A stretch of DNA of 64,000 bases from assembly GCA_028673005.1 (NCBI GenBank), contig CM054113.1, forward strand, positions 206,699,504 through 206,763,503. The letters are read 5' to 3'. Below are positions 39,018 through 50,090 of this stretch, piece after piece. The notes under the pieces are model-generated. The model did no database searches, was not told the origin of the DNA, and saw nothing but the letters and a program-made list of their open reading frames with translations. The position numbers and the translations under genes are program-made. The number at the start of each line of letters is the position of its first letter. The stretch's first letter is position 1. The stretch is from Tanypteryx hageni (Eukaryota; Arthropoda; Insecta; Odonata; Petaluridae).

Positions 39018-39372
39018 ATGTCAACAAGGTGTTGGGATGAGGAAACCCAGTGAGCACTCACCAATCAGACGACTTCAGGTTGGCGAGGCCCCGGGGATGT
39101 CGAAGCGACACACGTAAAATAACACAAAAACACAGAAACATCACAAACGTAAAGCTTTCGGAACTACTCCTTCTTCAGCTACAGCTACAGTTCTCTCTCT
39201 GTAGCTGAAGAAGGAGTAGTTCCGAAAGCTTTACGTTTGTGATGTTTCTGTGTTTTTGTGTTATTTTACGTGTGTCGCTTCGACATCCCCGGGGCCTCGC
39301 CAACCTGAAGTCGTCTGATTGGTGAGTGCTCACTGGGTTTCCTCATCCCAACACCTTGTTGACATCCATATA
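39011..39372. mobile_element. perfect palindrome of Penelope-like terminal sequence
   Basis: Two 174-nt arms (39011-39184 and 39199-39372) appear perfectly complementary by eye, separated by a 14-nt loop (CTACAGTTCTCTCT). The arm outward from the loop reads CTGTAGCTGAAGAAGG, then GTAGTTCCGAAAGCTTTACG, then TTTGTGATGTTTCTGTG. The CTGAAGA-stem-CGAAA layout is typical of Penelope-like element termini, some of which carry hammerhead ribozymes. The outer ends merge with TA repeats on the left and lie 30 bp from TA repeats on the right. Penelope-like elements often produce inverted or partial copies, which would explain the head-to-head arms. An inverted duplication by template switching is an alternative. 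Confidence 0.8.
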
Positions 39373-39402
39373 TTCATTTTACCTTTCCTTTTCCGTAAGT
39401 TG

Positions 39403-39449
<47 letters not shown>
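39403..39449. repeat. (TA)n microsatellite, right of the palindrome
   Basis: About 23 TA units, 30 bp beyond the right arm. Confidence 0.97.
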
Positions 39450-39453
<4 letters not shown>

Positions 39454-40013
39454 GCGTAAGAAAAATGAGGTTTTTAAAGCGAAGGTAATAACGTGTAATG
39501 CATCAAATTAAAAGACTCGGGCTGCAGATTTGCAGAAAATGATAAAATTGAAATCGGTCAAACGGTTAGCGAGATAATGAGGTTTTTTGTGACCGGCTAC
39601 GCCCTGCTCGACGTAGTTGTAGAGATTGATGTTAAAGTGGCGCTGCTAGCGGACATTGGACGTTGTAGGGAATAACATGGCCCTCCTAGCGGAGATTAGT
39701 AGAAGAAAATAAACCTTGCAGTCGCTGAGCTTCATGGTAATGTGGCAGAAAGCTAACTACCAAGACAATATTTAAGGTAACCAACCAAATGATTAATCGA
39801 CGGGCAACTGCTAGTAAGTGATAAAACTGCAAAGACGCCAGTATTTACGCGAAATTCGAAGAAATACGATAGATGAGCAAAATTTTAAGATGAAAATTAG
39901 AATCTCCATCCCTTTCCTCAGAGAATAGTACAAATCCAGCTCCGATATTACAATTCAAATTACCCTGCACAAAGAATTTCAGATTTCCCATGTACATCAA
40001 ATAGGAAGGATAG

Positions 40014-40095
40014 TTCCTGGAATCGAACCCGGGACTTTCAATCTTCGCGACAAAAACTCCATTCTGGAAAGTAGGCTTAATAAACGAGCGATCAG
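40014..40095 (-). mobile_element. tRNA-like B box, possible SINE remnant (minus strand)
   Basis: The minus strand carries CCCGGGTTCGATTCCAGG, a full B box. The region expected to hold the A box reads CCTACTTTCCAGAATGGAG and is not a good match. A decayed SINE head is the simplest reading. Confidence 0.45.
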
Positions 40096-40949
40096 GTAAT
40101 ACCTCCCAAGAAAAAAAACAGGGATCCGACTTGGAACCTTTATGGAACCGGAAAGAGTGCAAGCGAGGGTGAGAAGTGAGTGGTAGAAGGAGAGGAAAGG
40201 TTTTAGGATAAACTGAAGAGCAGTAACCGAGCGAAGCTGTTGATTAAGAGAGACACAGAGAGCGGAGATAGGGGAAGCGGATGGAAAGGAAAGACGAAAA
40301 AAAAAGGGTTGGCGTCCCGGTCGGGGGTGCAGAGGCGCGGGGGTTGGGGGGGGGGAAGGGTGGACCGGAAGTGACATACTGTCGGGGCGCATACACCCAT
40401 TCATGGCGGAGGGCGGTGGTCCGAGAGTACTCGTTATTCCATTCCGCCCTTTTCCTGCGGATCCGGACCCGCCCACCCAAACCCCTTATCACCCCCTCCA
40501 TCCCCAACCTCTTCCCACCCATCCCTCTCACCCGTCGAGGACACGCTGGGACCACCCGCACCCGACGTCCGTCCCAAAAACATTGCCGCGATACCATCGT
40601 ACAACATAAGGCGATCACGAGCAGCCAGATTCCACGCACGCCTCAAAATGCCTCGCGCAGGGATCGTGATCTCCTTTTGTTCCCGGCATTCCTTTCTGCT
40701 CGAGAAAGGTTCGCCCACGCTCTCCACCAGAGGAGAGATTTATCTCGACTCAGATGTTAGGAATATAACATTCTTGACACAAAAAAAAGTGAAGGATTTA
40801 CGCAAGCATTCGCACCGGTTTAGGAGAATTTACTCCTCGCTAGGGACTGATACACTCGCTAGATCGCTATCGCGACGAGTTTGGGGGAAATCACGCCGGT
40901 GGCCCCACGACCCAATCACACAACGGGTTTAAGGTGTTTTCACACAAGG

Positions 40950-41190
40950 CAGAGGCGTAACTGGGAGAGATGGCGCCTATTGCAAAATTTTAAGGAAATA
41001 TCTTGTGTATGTAGAATATGATTTTTACTATGTTTTCATAAAGAATATTAGAGTTTTTATTAACAATAACTTTAATATTTGATTATTAAATCGATAGATA
41101 TGTACGGAAAAATAAACTTTTACATTTTGCGAGAACGTTTGGAGCCTTTTACAAGCGGCGCCTATGGCAAATGCTCTAATTATGGCACTA
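40950..41190 (+). mobile_element. hAT-type MITE with perfect 8-bp target duplication (241 bp)
   Basis: ACACAAGG occurs immediately before (40942-40949) and after (41191-41198) the element. The left end CAGAGGCGTAACTGG is of a common hAT type, and the right end is its diverged inverse (CTAATTATGGCACTA; nine of 15 bases match). Subterminal GGCGCCTAT is present at both sides (ATGGCGCCTATTGC and GCGGCGCCTATGGC) but in the same orientation. The core is AT-rich and noncoding. The intact duplication indicates that neither end has been lost. Confidence 0.85.
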
Positions 41191-41198
41191 ACACAAGG

Positions 41199-43060
41199 AT
41201 TTAGCTAAGAGATAATCGAGGAGATGGTCTTTCTCGGCATTATCCTGCCGATGATGGTATCTTGGATACCGAAATGCGTTTTTTCAAGAAATGTGCTTGT
41301 GATTTCTCCTGGAAAGAGTAAGCTCGTGATCAAGTTAGTTTCTGGCAATTTATCGGTACTGTAGTGAAGTTGTACGCAAGTTTTTTAGGCTTACGGAGGC
41401 TGTTTTTCTTCCATTCTTTTGAAAATCACAGGTATTTGTATTAATTAACGTAGATTAATTACATATCAAGTTCAGCATCCGAGTTTGGCCCACATATATC
41501 GCAATATCATTTTGAACGACGGTATTTTGTAATGAAGCCGCATAATTAAAATTAATCTCGTAACTATTTGGATTAATGGGTACGCGAGATTGCTTGCCCA
41601 ATACATTCGCAATCTAACAGTAACCGAAGTTTCTTCACTCTTAGGACAGTTAATTTCCATTTCAACGTGATGCAATCACTTCACAAACACGAGTAGTTTA
41701 ACACAGGAAGAGAAAACGCGCAAAGACGAGACGTAATCTTACATCCTAGGATTACCAATCCAGGTAGCTTAAAATTTGAGAATGTGTTCATTTTGGATAG
41801 GATACGGAGTATGAGGTAGACTATTTCAATGCTGAATGTAGAAATAAACTTCTTCGGACAAGGAAATTTAGTCAAAATGTGCTCGCAAACTTGCATTCGA
41901 TCGTTATTTTATTTTCCGATTATCGATTGCTATTCCAGAGAGAGAGAGGGAGAGATTGAGAGAAACTGCTGTTTTGTATACCTTTGTATCGAAATGCTCC
42001 ATCCCTTGCTCAAAAGCAACGTCTCCTGCCCTGTCCCGCTTACTTACAGATTCCCTCTCCCGCTCAACTCAACGTCCCATTCCGCGCCCAAGGCCTCCTC
42101 ACCTTCGACTTCATTTGCATACATGCAAATTCATTTCCCAAAACTAGAGAGAGAGAGAGGGGGAGAGGGGAGCAGGAGGAAAAGGGATGCAGGAGAGAGG
42201 AGGAGAAGGAGGAAACGCCCATCAAAGCCCTAATTAGTTTTCCCGCCTCATTCCATTACCACGCTCCGCGGCGCGACCTCCCGACCCCTTCTTCTTTTTC
42301 CACTTCCTCTTTTTCCTCTTCCTCTTTTTCCCCTTCTTTTCTATATACACACAAATTTTCCTTTTTTTCAAAGCACGGCGCTTCACGCCTCAGCCTTTAT
42401 ATCCGCCTCTCTGTTTATCCACGGGAGGTCTCGGTGTGTATCCTTCCTTCTAGGCGGCGATCTCGAAGGTTATCGATTCGGGAGAGAGGAGGCGATCAAT
42501 TTTGGGATTCGAACGAAGGTTGTTAAGGGGATTTGCGAGAAACAGAGAAAAGAGGGAGGGAGAGGGAAGATGGTGACGGATGCAATGCGAGAGGAATAGG
42601 AAGAGTAAGCCCTCGGAGATGCGTTCCTGGAAACAGCGACGTATAACGAAACGACGTAAAGCGAAACCTATTTTTCCAAGTACAGTGATAAAAATAGGGG
42701 TCACGCTCCTGGCGGACATTTCATGAGACATTTGTACAATTTGTGCCTCAAATGATACATGGTCAAACATTACATAAGGCATTCAATGTTAAAAATGAGC
42801 TAACAAAATGAAATGAGCAAAATCAAGACAGTAAGGATTCACCAGGGACGATTCCCAAGTTGAAATTATTGCATTACACTTCGACCAAATACAGGGTCAT
42901 TCGAGAGTAAACGGATACATTTTGCGACTCCTTTTGGGGAGGCAGAATGAAATTAAACACAAAATTAAATTAAATTACTCAAGTAATAATGAGTACAAAA
43001 TTTAAAACTAGATTAAAGAGTATCATTAATAAGTTCAGGCTTCACTTTGTGGAATTCACT
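41199..43060. other. noncoding stretch with no recognised gene
   Basis: GA-rich DNA lies at 41938-41965 and 42145-42220, and pyrimidine-rich DNA at about 42280-42340. I see no gene. Confidence 0.4.
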
Positions 43061-43068
43061 CAAGATAT

Positions 43069-43149
43069 AAATAAAATTCAACTATACATCTTCCACAATT
43101 TCAATGTGCTATATTAAAATTTTGGAAGATATATAGTTGAATTTTATTT
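43069..43149. repeat. hairpin-forming inverted repeat (33-bp arms)
   Basis: Arms 43069-43101 and 43117-43149 are complementary at about 31 of 33 positions around a 15-nt loop. The inner words are AAATAAAATTCAACTATA and its inverse. The structure could be a MITE remnant or a precursor hairpin for small RNA. Confidence 0.85.
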
Positions 43150-43276
43150 CTATTAAGATTAAAGGGATTTAAAACTATAGTAACAATATATGTAATGCTA
43201 TTGCATATTCCGGATATTTTCGCCTTTTGACTCTTCACAAACGACGTATACGCGAAGCGTCGCGATTTATAAAGAA

Positions 43277-43377
43277 ACACTTTCCTTGCTTCATTGACGA
43301 CGCTATAACGAGTTGACGTATAACTCCCCGCTATACGTCAACTCGTTATAACCTCGTCAATGAAATACGGAAAGTGT
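43277..43377. repeat. hairpin-forming inverted repeat (46-bp arms)
   Basis: Arms 43277-43322 and 43332-43377 pair at about 41 of 46 positions around a 9-nt loop ACTCCCCGC. The innermost 19 bp (TATAACGAGTTGACGTATA on the left) pair perfectly. GACGTATA-type words also occur at 42640 and 43243. This suggests a DNA element with repeated GACGTATA words, family unknown. Confidence 0.85.
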
Positions 43378-44410
43378 TCCCCAACAATGCTTGCGGAGAC
43401 GATCGGGGCGCCGCAGTCGAACTGAGGTCAAGCATATGATGCTCACGAAGACGTTTTCCAAGGGGGAGTAGGCACGTCCTTCGTCCATCCTCGGGCAAAA
43501 GAGACGACCCGATAAGAGTTTTATTTATGTTTCTTGGGTCTCTCGTCCACACCACTTAAAGGGACTTAAGAGGATCACTAAACCTCTCTCTAAAAGTAAA
43601 AGTGAGAGGGTTTTCCACTCGATGCCGATAGACGAAGCGATTCTTATTACTTTAGCTATAGCAGCGTCTGAGAGGGTTAAAACAAGGTGGCGATAGCGTC
43701 GGCCGCGGACTTTTTCTTACATTAAACGTTCTGTCACGTCGGCCAGCAACAAAAAAAGCGTTCAAGGAACGTCTAAAATAAAGAATTATTGGTGATTCTT
43801 TTATTTTGTATGATGCATCTACAGAGAGGTAATAATTTCCATCTATGATTGGATTGTTATTTAATTCACAATTAGTCTAAAACAAATTCTATTTTATGCT
43901 ATAAAGAATAGCTCGATCATTTAACTTTAGAACTAGTTATTAGCCACAAAATAAGACAATTAGAACTTTGGCATGGCGACGCAAAAAATATAATAATAAA
44001 AACATTTCCTTAGATGGTGAAAAATTTGAAGTCAGAGCGACGAATGTATAATGCCATCTTTATCGATCCCGGAAGACGCGCCAAAAACCACAAAACGAGC
44101 GATCACGCCGACATCCATCAATCCGCTAGCGAAAATTTATGCACGCCTGCTCGAAAATCTCTCCACCGATCGTGGCAAATGACTTCCTTTGGTCAGCGGT
44201 TCCCCATTAAACGTTCCAATTTGACGGTAATCCGCGATGCGATAGAGAAGCGAAGTTCGCAACCCATCCACACACACGGCCGCCAGAGGGTTCGATGGAG
44301 AATTCCGCGCGTTTGGGGAACACAGCCCCGGGGCCATTCTGAGGACGGCTTTAGAATATCGACGCCTCCCTCCCTCCTTTCGTTTAATTGAAGTCGGATT
44401 TCTCGAAGAG
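43378..44410. other. noncoding stretch with no recognised gene
   Basis: Only short open frames are seen. None matches a family that I can recognise. Confidence 0.4.
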
Positions 44411-44419
44411 GTGGGGCTA

Positions 44420-44790
44420 AGAAGAAATGGCGGAAGGGAAGAGGAGAAGGCGAGGGAGGGGGAGAGATAAAGGGGCGGGGGCGAGAGAGAGGGGGATGGG
44501 GAGAGAAAGGGGAGGGAGAGTGTAAGTGGAGGGAGAGAGTAAGGGGAGGGAGAGAGAAAGGGGAGGGAGAGAAAGGGAAGGGGAGAGTGGGAAAGGGAAT
44601 GGGAGAGAGAAAAGAGGAGAGAGAGAGAGAGAGGAGAAGAGAGAGGAGGGGAAGAGAGAGAGGAGAAGAGAGAGGAGAGGAGAAGAGAGAGAGAGGGGAA
44701 GAGAGAGGAGGGGGAGATAGAGAGGAGGGGGACAGAGAGAGGAGGAGAGAGAGGGGAGGTGGAGAGAGGAAGGGGAGAGGAAATGCGTTC
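44420..44790. repeat. GA-rich polypurine tract
   Basis: About 370 bp of GGGAGAGAGA-type purine DNA. It is followed by CpG-rich unique DNA at 44860-45200 that contains CCATTGGCC and TGACGTAA words, of the kind seen in promoters, though no gene start can be assigned. Confidence 0.9.
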
Positions 44791-44859
44791 TGGTATAAGT
44801 GACGTTGATTGGATTTAGAAAAGAGTTAATCCGCAAAGGGAGGTATACGTTCCTTCCCA

Positions 44860-45220
44860 TGAATCGCGCCGAGGAGGATGAGGGACCGGAGGAGAAGAGA
44901 GGAGATACGCAGTCTCCCTCCGCCTGATCCGGTTTTCCTGGAGCGTGTGCATCCCCATTGGCCGACGGGAGTGGGGTAAGCGGTGACGTAATTAGACTAT
45001 GGCGTCCCTTTTATTTTTTTTTGAGAGGTTTATTTTTCGGTAATTCAGAATTCTCCTTATCCTCGCTATCGCGGCCAAGGAAGATAGCGATTATGCGGCA
45101 GAGAGTTTGGGGAATTTAATTAACACGCAACAAGCGGTAGCCGGGCGCCATTAACCGGAGTCCCCATTTACAGGGTGCGGTTGTCACGACGACGACCTGT
45201 GACGCAGAATCACCGTTATG
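44860..45220. promoter_or_regulatory. CpG-rich segment with CCAAT- and CRE-like words (speculative)
   Basis: The words CATTGGCC (inverted CCAAT box) at about 44956 and TGACGTAA (CRE-like) at about 44983 lie within a locally GC- and CpG-rich stretch in otherwise AT-rich DNA. A small inverted repeat TCGCTATC/GATAGCGA follows at about 45064-45090. None of these is diagnostic alone, and I see no downstream coding exon. Confidence 0.2.
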
Positions 45221-46318
45221 ACCATTGGAGGCTGTTCATTCTATGTAAATGAGGATTCATCATTGTTACGTCAAAAATCTATTAGTATTCTTGTACGTGA
45301 GTAGAATTAACTCTATTCATTACATTAAACTCCCGTTATGAAACACCTCTCATATTTTTTCTTCTCCCGCATAAACTAGATGGCAGCAGGATATAAATTC
45401 GTTTTATTCGTGGTTAAATCAATTACGCATATAAGAGCACTCAATTATATTATCCCAAACAATTTTGTTAATATAATGCATGGTTATATGTTTCATATAT
45501 TAACCATTAACTACGCGCACCCCAGCACACAGTAACGCATTTTTGCCAAAATGTGCATACTTCTCGGAAATTAACTCGAAACGCCCCTAATCATGTAAAT
45601 ACCCTATCGGTAAGACATCAACCGTCCGTGGGGAATATTTCGCCTCTCGGATTCTTTCTACGTGTGTTTTGAAGGCATTTATTGTGAACTCTGCTGTCTA
45701 TCCGGAACGCAGTACCACTCGCTCTTAATTGTCAGTGAAAGAATCGTATTTTTTGCAATATAAAAGATGAAATTGGCATTTTTATGCAATATTTTATGGA
45801 ATATGCATGTAAATTAAATGCATATACAATGTTTTATGGAATATGCATGTGATTTCTAGAAGAAAGACCAAATGTTTTTCGAGTTTGGAACTCGTTTGAA
45901 GCAGAGCACATCAACAAAAGAGAGGATGCGGAATCTGATGGTGTGTCAGGTGATGACCATTTGTTGACAAAAAATGACTCATGAGGCTCATCCCACAAAA
46001 AAAAACCGAATTACAATAACAACCCTTCACTTGACGTATTTCAACTACCGGGTTAATCATACGTAGAGCCATGACGCTTTGACTCCACGTGGAGTGGACC
46101 TATGCAAAATACTTTCACTTCGTCCCTCATTGGACCTTCTGGATCTTATATATATTGTGTCAAAATATTATGTTAACTATACTTATGTATAAAAATAAAC
46201 ATATATTCCCCTTCACTAATTCTATTTATCATATAAATCAACAAAATCAAGTTTTGAAATGAGATGCGCGCAGTTAAGGGTTAAAGAGGCCATCCGGCTC
46301 TGAACATATAATATATCT

Positions 46319-46320
<2 letters not shown>
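45221..46320. other. AT-rich noncoding stretch
   Basis: A short direct repeat of TTTTATGGAATATGCATGT occurs at about 45792 and 45832. I see nothing else of note. Confidence 0.45.

Positions 46321-46321
<1 letters not shown>

Positions 46322-46398
<77 letters not shown>
46322..46398. repeat. (TA)n microsatellite
   Basis: About 38 TA units. Confidence 0.97.
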
Positions 46399-46400
<2 letters not shown>

Positions 46401-46599
46401 ACAAGCGGGCTTTGACAGTGTTTACAGTTTCGAATTTATCATGCTCATTTCACTCGGTAATATTTTCATTCAAACTCAAGGTACTCTTGAGATTTAGTGA
46501 CCAATATTCCCGCTTAATTGGCATAAACAAATGAAATACAGATTCAAATTTGATATTTTACGAAGAATATTCAACACAAGTTGTGTAATTTTACATAAA

Positions 46600-46805
46600 A
46601 TTAACACGGGCCCCTAGTGAGTGTATGGTTTGTATGACACCACTCCCCAAAAAATGGCAACTCTCGCTCAGGGGCTCCCTTGGTGCTCTTCGTTAAGATT
46701 AGCCTAATGCCGGCACCGGGTTTCTCTCCTCCCTTGTGTACGGTGTTATGGTTATCCAAGAGGTTGATTAGCCAGAAATACACACACACACTGGCCCCGA
46801 GATGT
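46600..46805 (+). mobile_element. 3' part of the second SINE family
   Basis: The string GCCGGCACCGGGTTTCTCTC (46708 onwards) matches the tail of the SINE at 31178-31478 (CCGGCACCAGGCTTCTCTCC) and both continue TCCCTTG. Further 3', AAGAGGTTGATTAGCCAG matches AAAGAGGTGAATCAGCAGG. The tRNA-like head is missing or too diverged to see. The copy ends in a short (AC)n. Confidence 0.75.
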
Positions 46806-46924
46806 ACATCCTCAACGTCCTTTTAGTATGTGTAACAAGTTTTAAGTCTCTAAGTTTATTGGTTTTCGAGAAATGCTGTCCACACACACAGACGGACACA
46901 CGCCGCCTTTTATTATTATAGAAT

Positions 46925-46959
46925 CAGTGCCGGATTAAGCGCCTCTTAATCCGACCCTG
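46925..46959. mobile_element. minimal pair of hAT-like inverted ends (35 bp)
   Basis: CAGTGCCGGATTAAG faces CTTAATCCGACCCTG with only CGCCT between them, so both termini of a CAGGGCCGGATTAAG-type element remain and the interior has gone. The flanks show no target duplication. It is probably an extreme internal deletion or an excision product. Confidence 0.6.
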
Positions 46960-49900
46960 CATATATTCCTGTCCATCGATAAAAATCATACAATTTCGTA
47001 GAATAGAACGCTTCCATTTTGAGATTCTGATCATTAAAAGCTAACCAATGAGTCGGTAAACTGCATATCATGAACCGCATGCTGCTCTTTAAGGACTTAG
47101 GTGTGACTTCCTAAACCAAATTCTTCTTCTATACGATAGAGCGACTAGAACGTCCAATGCGCTTGTGACTTCAGTTACCGAAAGTTAATGTTTACTTATA
47201 AAAAAAATCTGAAATATGAATTGATTTTTTAAAAGAAGATGCGTCTTCTTAATCAGTACTGCGGCCATTCTAATCTTAGGTTTTACAATGAATTGAAAAA
47301 AGTGGCTCTTCTTGTATATTTGGTTGCTAACCCCTAAGCTGACCAAAGTAGTTACCATTAAAAAAATAAACCTCAAAAATTCAGTTTGAAAGATCCGCTT
47401 CAAATGTTTTGATTGAGTGGAAGCACATTTGCCAGGTGTGGAGGAAGAAAATAAAGCCTCGCAGACCTTTTAAAGGAGGTAGAACCAAGCCTTTTGAGAG
47501 CGCGACTTACCTCAGAACTTCAAACAGCGAGTTCGGAGGGATTACGTAGTAGATGGTGGGACTTGTGGGGCAAAGCTAAAATACCGGAAGCGTAATTGGA
47601 AGGAGTGCTCCATATACATTCGTGGGGGCGTAATTTGTGAACTTGAGAAGTGTTTGCGGATTTCAGTGGGAGGGGAGAAGGGCGGATGTGAATGAGAGGG
47701 TACGGATGAGAGGGGGGGAGGAGAAAGAGGCGGGGGATGGTAGGGGGAGAAGAGGGTGTTATAATGTACTAATGGAATGAGTTGAGGGTTGGTAGAGATA
47801 AGGGAAGAAAAGGAGAAGGCGACATTTGCAGAGGTTGAGATTTCCACGACGAGTTCGGTCCACCATGGCAACAATGGACAGGCACTCAAAACAATGAGTG
47901 CACGAGACGAGTGGAGGAAAACCGGACGAGGAAAGCCGTCGTCCTCTTTAAGAGTGGCTGGATACAGTCCCTCTTAATTGAACAGAATTACTTTTTTTAC
48001 CGAGTCTAAACAACTGCGACCACGGTTGAATGCTGAAAAGATGTAAGGCGAAAGCTATCGGAAGTGCAATTCAAAAGATTTTTCACATTGCGCGTTTTAC
48101 CCGGAGTGACTCGAGCATTAGGATAACGAAACGACGGTAATTATGCGAGTGAAAACAACCAAACAGCCAACTTTGACGGTTATTTTATCCTTAAAAAAGG
48201 AAATGAGCGTTATATCAGCGGACGATTTTTAACAATGCTACCTCGATTTGATGACAAGGGCCATTTTCATATCACTCGAAAATACTAGAAAAAGAACTGA
48301 AATGAATAAAGTTTGGTACTCTTCTAATATGCGGTCTATAGTATTTCGTATGTTCGAATATGCGGTCTATGGTATTCTAAAGAAGTATTGTTAACATCGA
48401 TAAATTATAATGTTTTTAACATTTTTAAACAATGTCTACAATGTTGAAAAAACAGTTGTCGATTGAGCTCTAACAGAAAATGCTCGCGAAAGATTTTTAT
48501 ACTATTATTCAAGCTGAGGATGCCTTTCTCAAAGAAAAAAAATTGATACCTGAGCGAAGAGGAACTTCTTCCATTTCAAAGCTTGCGGAAGAGGAGAAAC
48601 AAAATTTTATACCAGAAAAAAAAGGAACGCGGTGTCGTGATAAGGTGTAAGAAGTTCGGATGCCAGTCCATCAGGGAAAAAAGGTATTCCTTGCATATAA
48701 AGACAAGAACGGAAGATTGCAACGGAGGATTAAAAACTAACGGAAATATTTCGAAACTTTGTTATTTTTGGTGTTTTTGGATATCATAACAAACGACAAT
48801 CCTAAACGTTGACTGGACGCGCAAAAAAACACAATTTGTGACTGGTTTAATTTATGTAGAGACATTCCGCTCGCGATCTTTCAGCAAAGGAATCGAATGG
48901 TTTTGAAGTAACATCATAGTAGTTCAAGTAGACGAATGTTGCCTTCGAGGCAGAAGAAAGTACAATCGAGGTCGATTCCTCCTAGGAGGAGGAGATATTC
49001 CGGTTAGAGAACGTCGATCCCCAAAAATGGTATCGCATAAGGATACTTTTAACTCAACGCAACTACGGAACGAGACTTAAAAAGGTCCGTGGATTTTCGG
49101 AATGTGCCAAATACATGACGGAAAAATTATCGAGGCCCGATACTTGAATAGGTTGAAAATCGAGACAGAGAAACACTGCATTCAAATAATAAAAAACGAA
49201 ATCGAAATTCACTCAGATGAAAGGCCGGCATAGAGAACGCTGGATCAAATTAAGGTTACGATCACACGACGGTCTAACCATTCGCGGTTCTTTGTCGGTC
49301 CAGCAACCTGGAGCAAGCGCGCAGGGAATCGAATCGATGCGGGGACCATTAAAAACAAAAGATAGTTAAAAATGCATGGGACGTCTCAGATGCTTTGCTG
49401 TCGTCTTATTTGGTTGAGCAATGGTGGAGGTTTGAAGAACCAAAATCAGGACATACTTGAAGGTTTTCTTAGAGGTGAAAAGAGACGTTAATGTACTTTG
49501 AATATTAACTGATTTTTTGTTATACTTATTACAATCGTTTTCGTTTGTTGAATAAATTATGGTTCTCATTACTGCATTTTCATTAGTTAACTGTTTGCGC
49601 ATAAAAAACCGCATATGACTATTAGACCGCATATTAGAAGAATACCTAAAGTTGAGCATTAAAAACTTCATTCGATGCCGATTTACGGGAAGATTTTATT
49701 TTTATTCTTTTGATGTCCCAGTATATTAATTGAATATAAATTTATATTTTCACATTTTTGGAATTTTGCCAATTGCTGAAGCATGAGAGTCTGTTAATGA
49801 TGTGATGGCAGGTTTGGAGTCCTGTAGGTGGTATCTATGCTTATGATTTCCATTATAATTGTCAATGCACGCTGTAATACAGGCGAATACTAAATATAGT

Positions 49901-50000
49901 AGCAATATATATAAAATGAGCACGAAACATCATGAACTTTCTTCACTTCATTATTAATACTCGTTACCTTCTCAGTGTCATCTTATCGCGTTTCGTAATC
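46960..50000. other. noncoding stretch with no recognised gene
   Basis: I see only short frames. A direct repeat with ATATGCGGTCTAT occurs at about 48329 and 48357. Confidence 0.4.
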
Positions 50001-50090
50001 TTCAGTATTCTGAGGATCCCTTTCATGCAAATTTCTTTGCTGCAGGGATCACCTGGACTACTGCTGGGGACCCCATTTTAAGAACCGCTG
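50000..50090 (-). mobile_element. hAT terminus (CAGCGGTTCTTAAAATGGGG type)
   Basis: The minus strand from 50090 reads CAGCGGTTCTTAAAATGGGG, then TCCCCAGCAG, a close match to the common hAT end CAGTGGTTCTCAAACTGGGG. The other end is not found, so this is a truncated copy. Confidence 0.6.
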
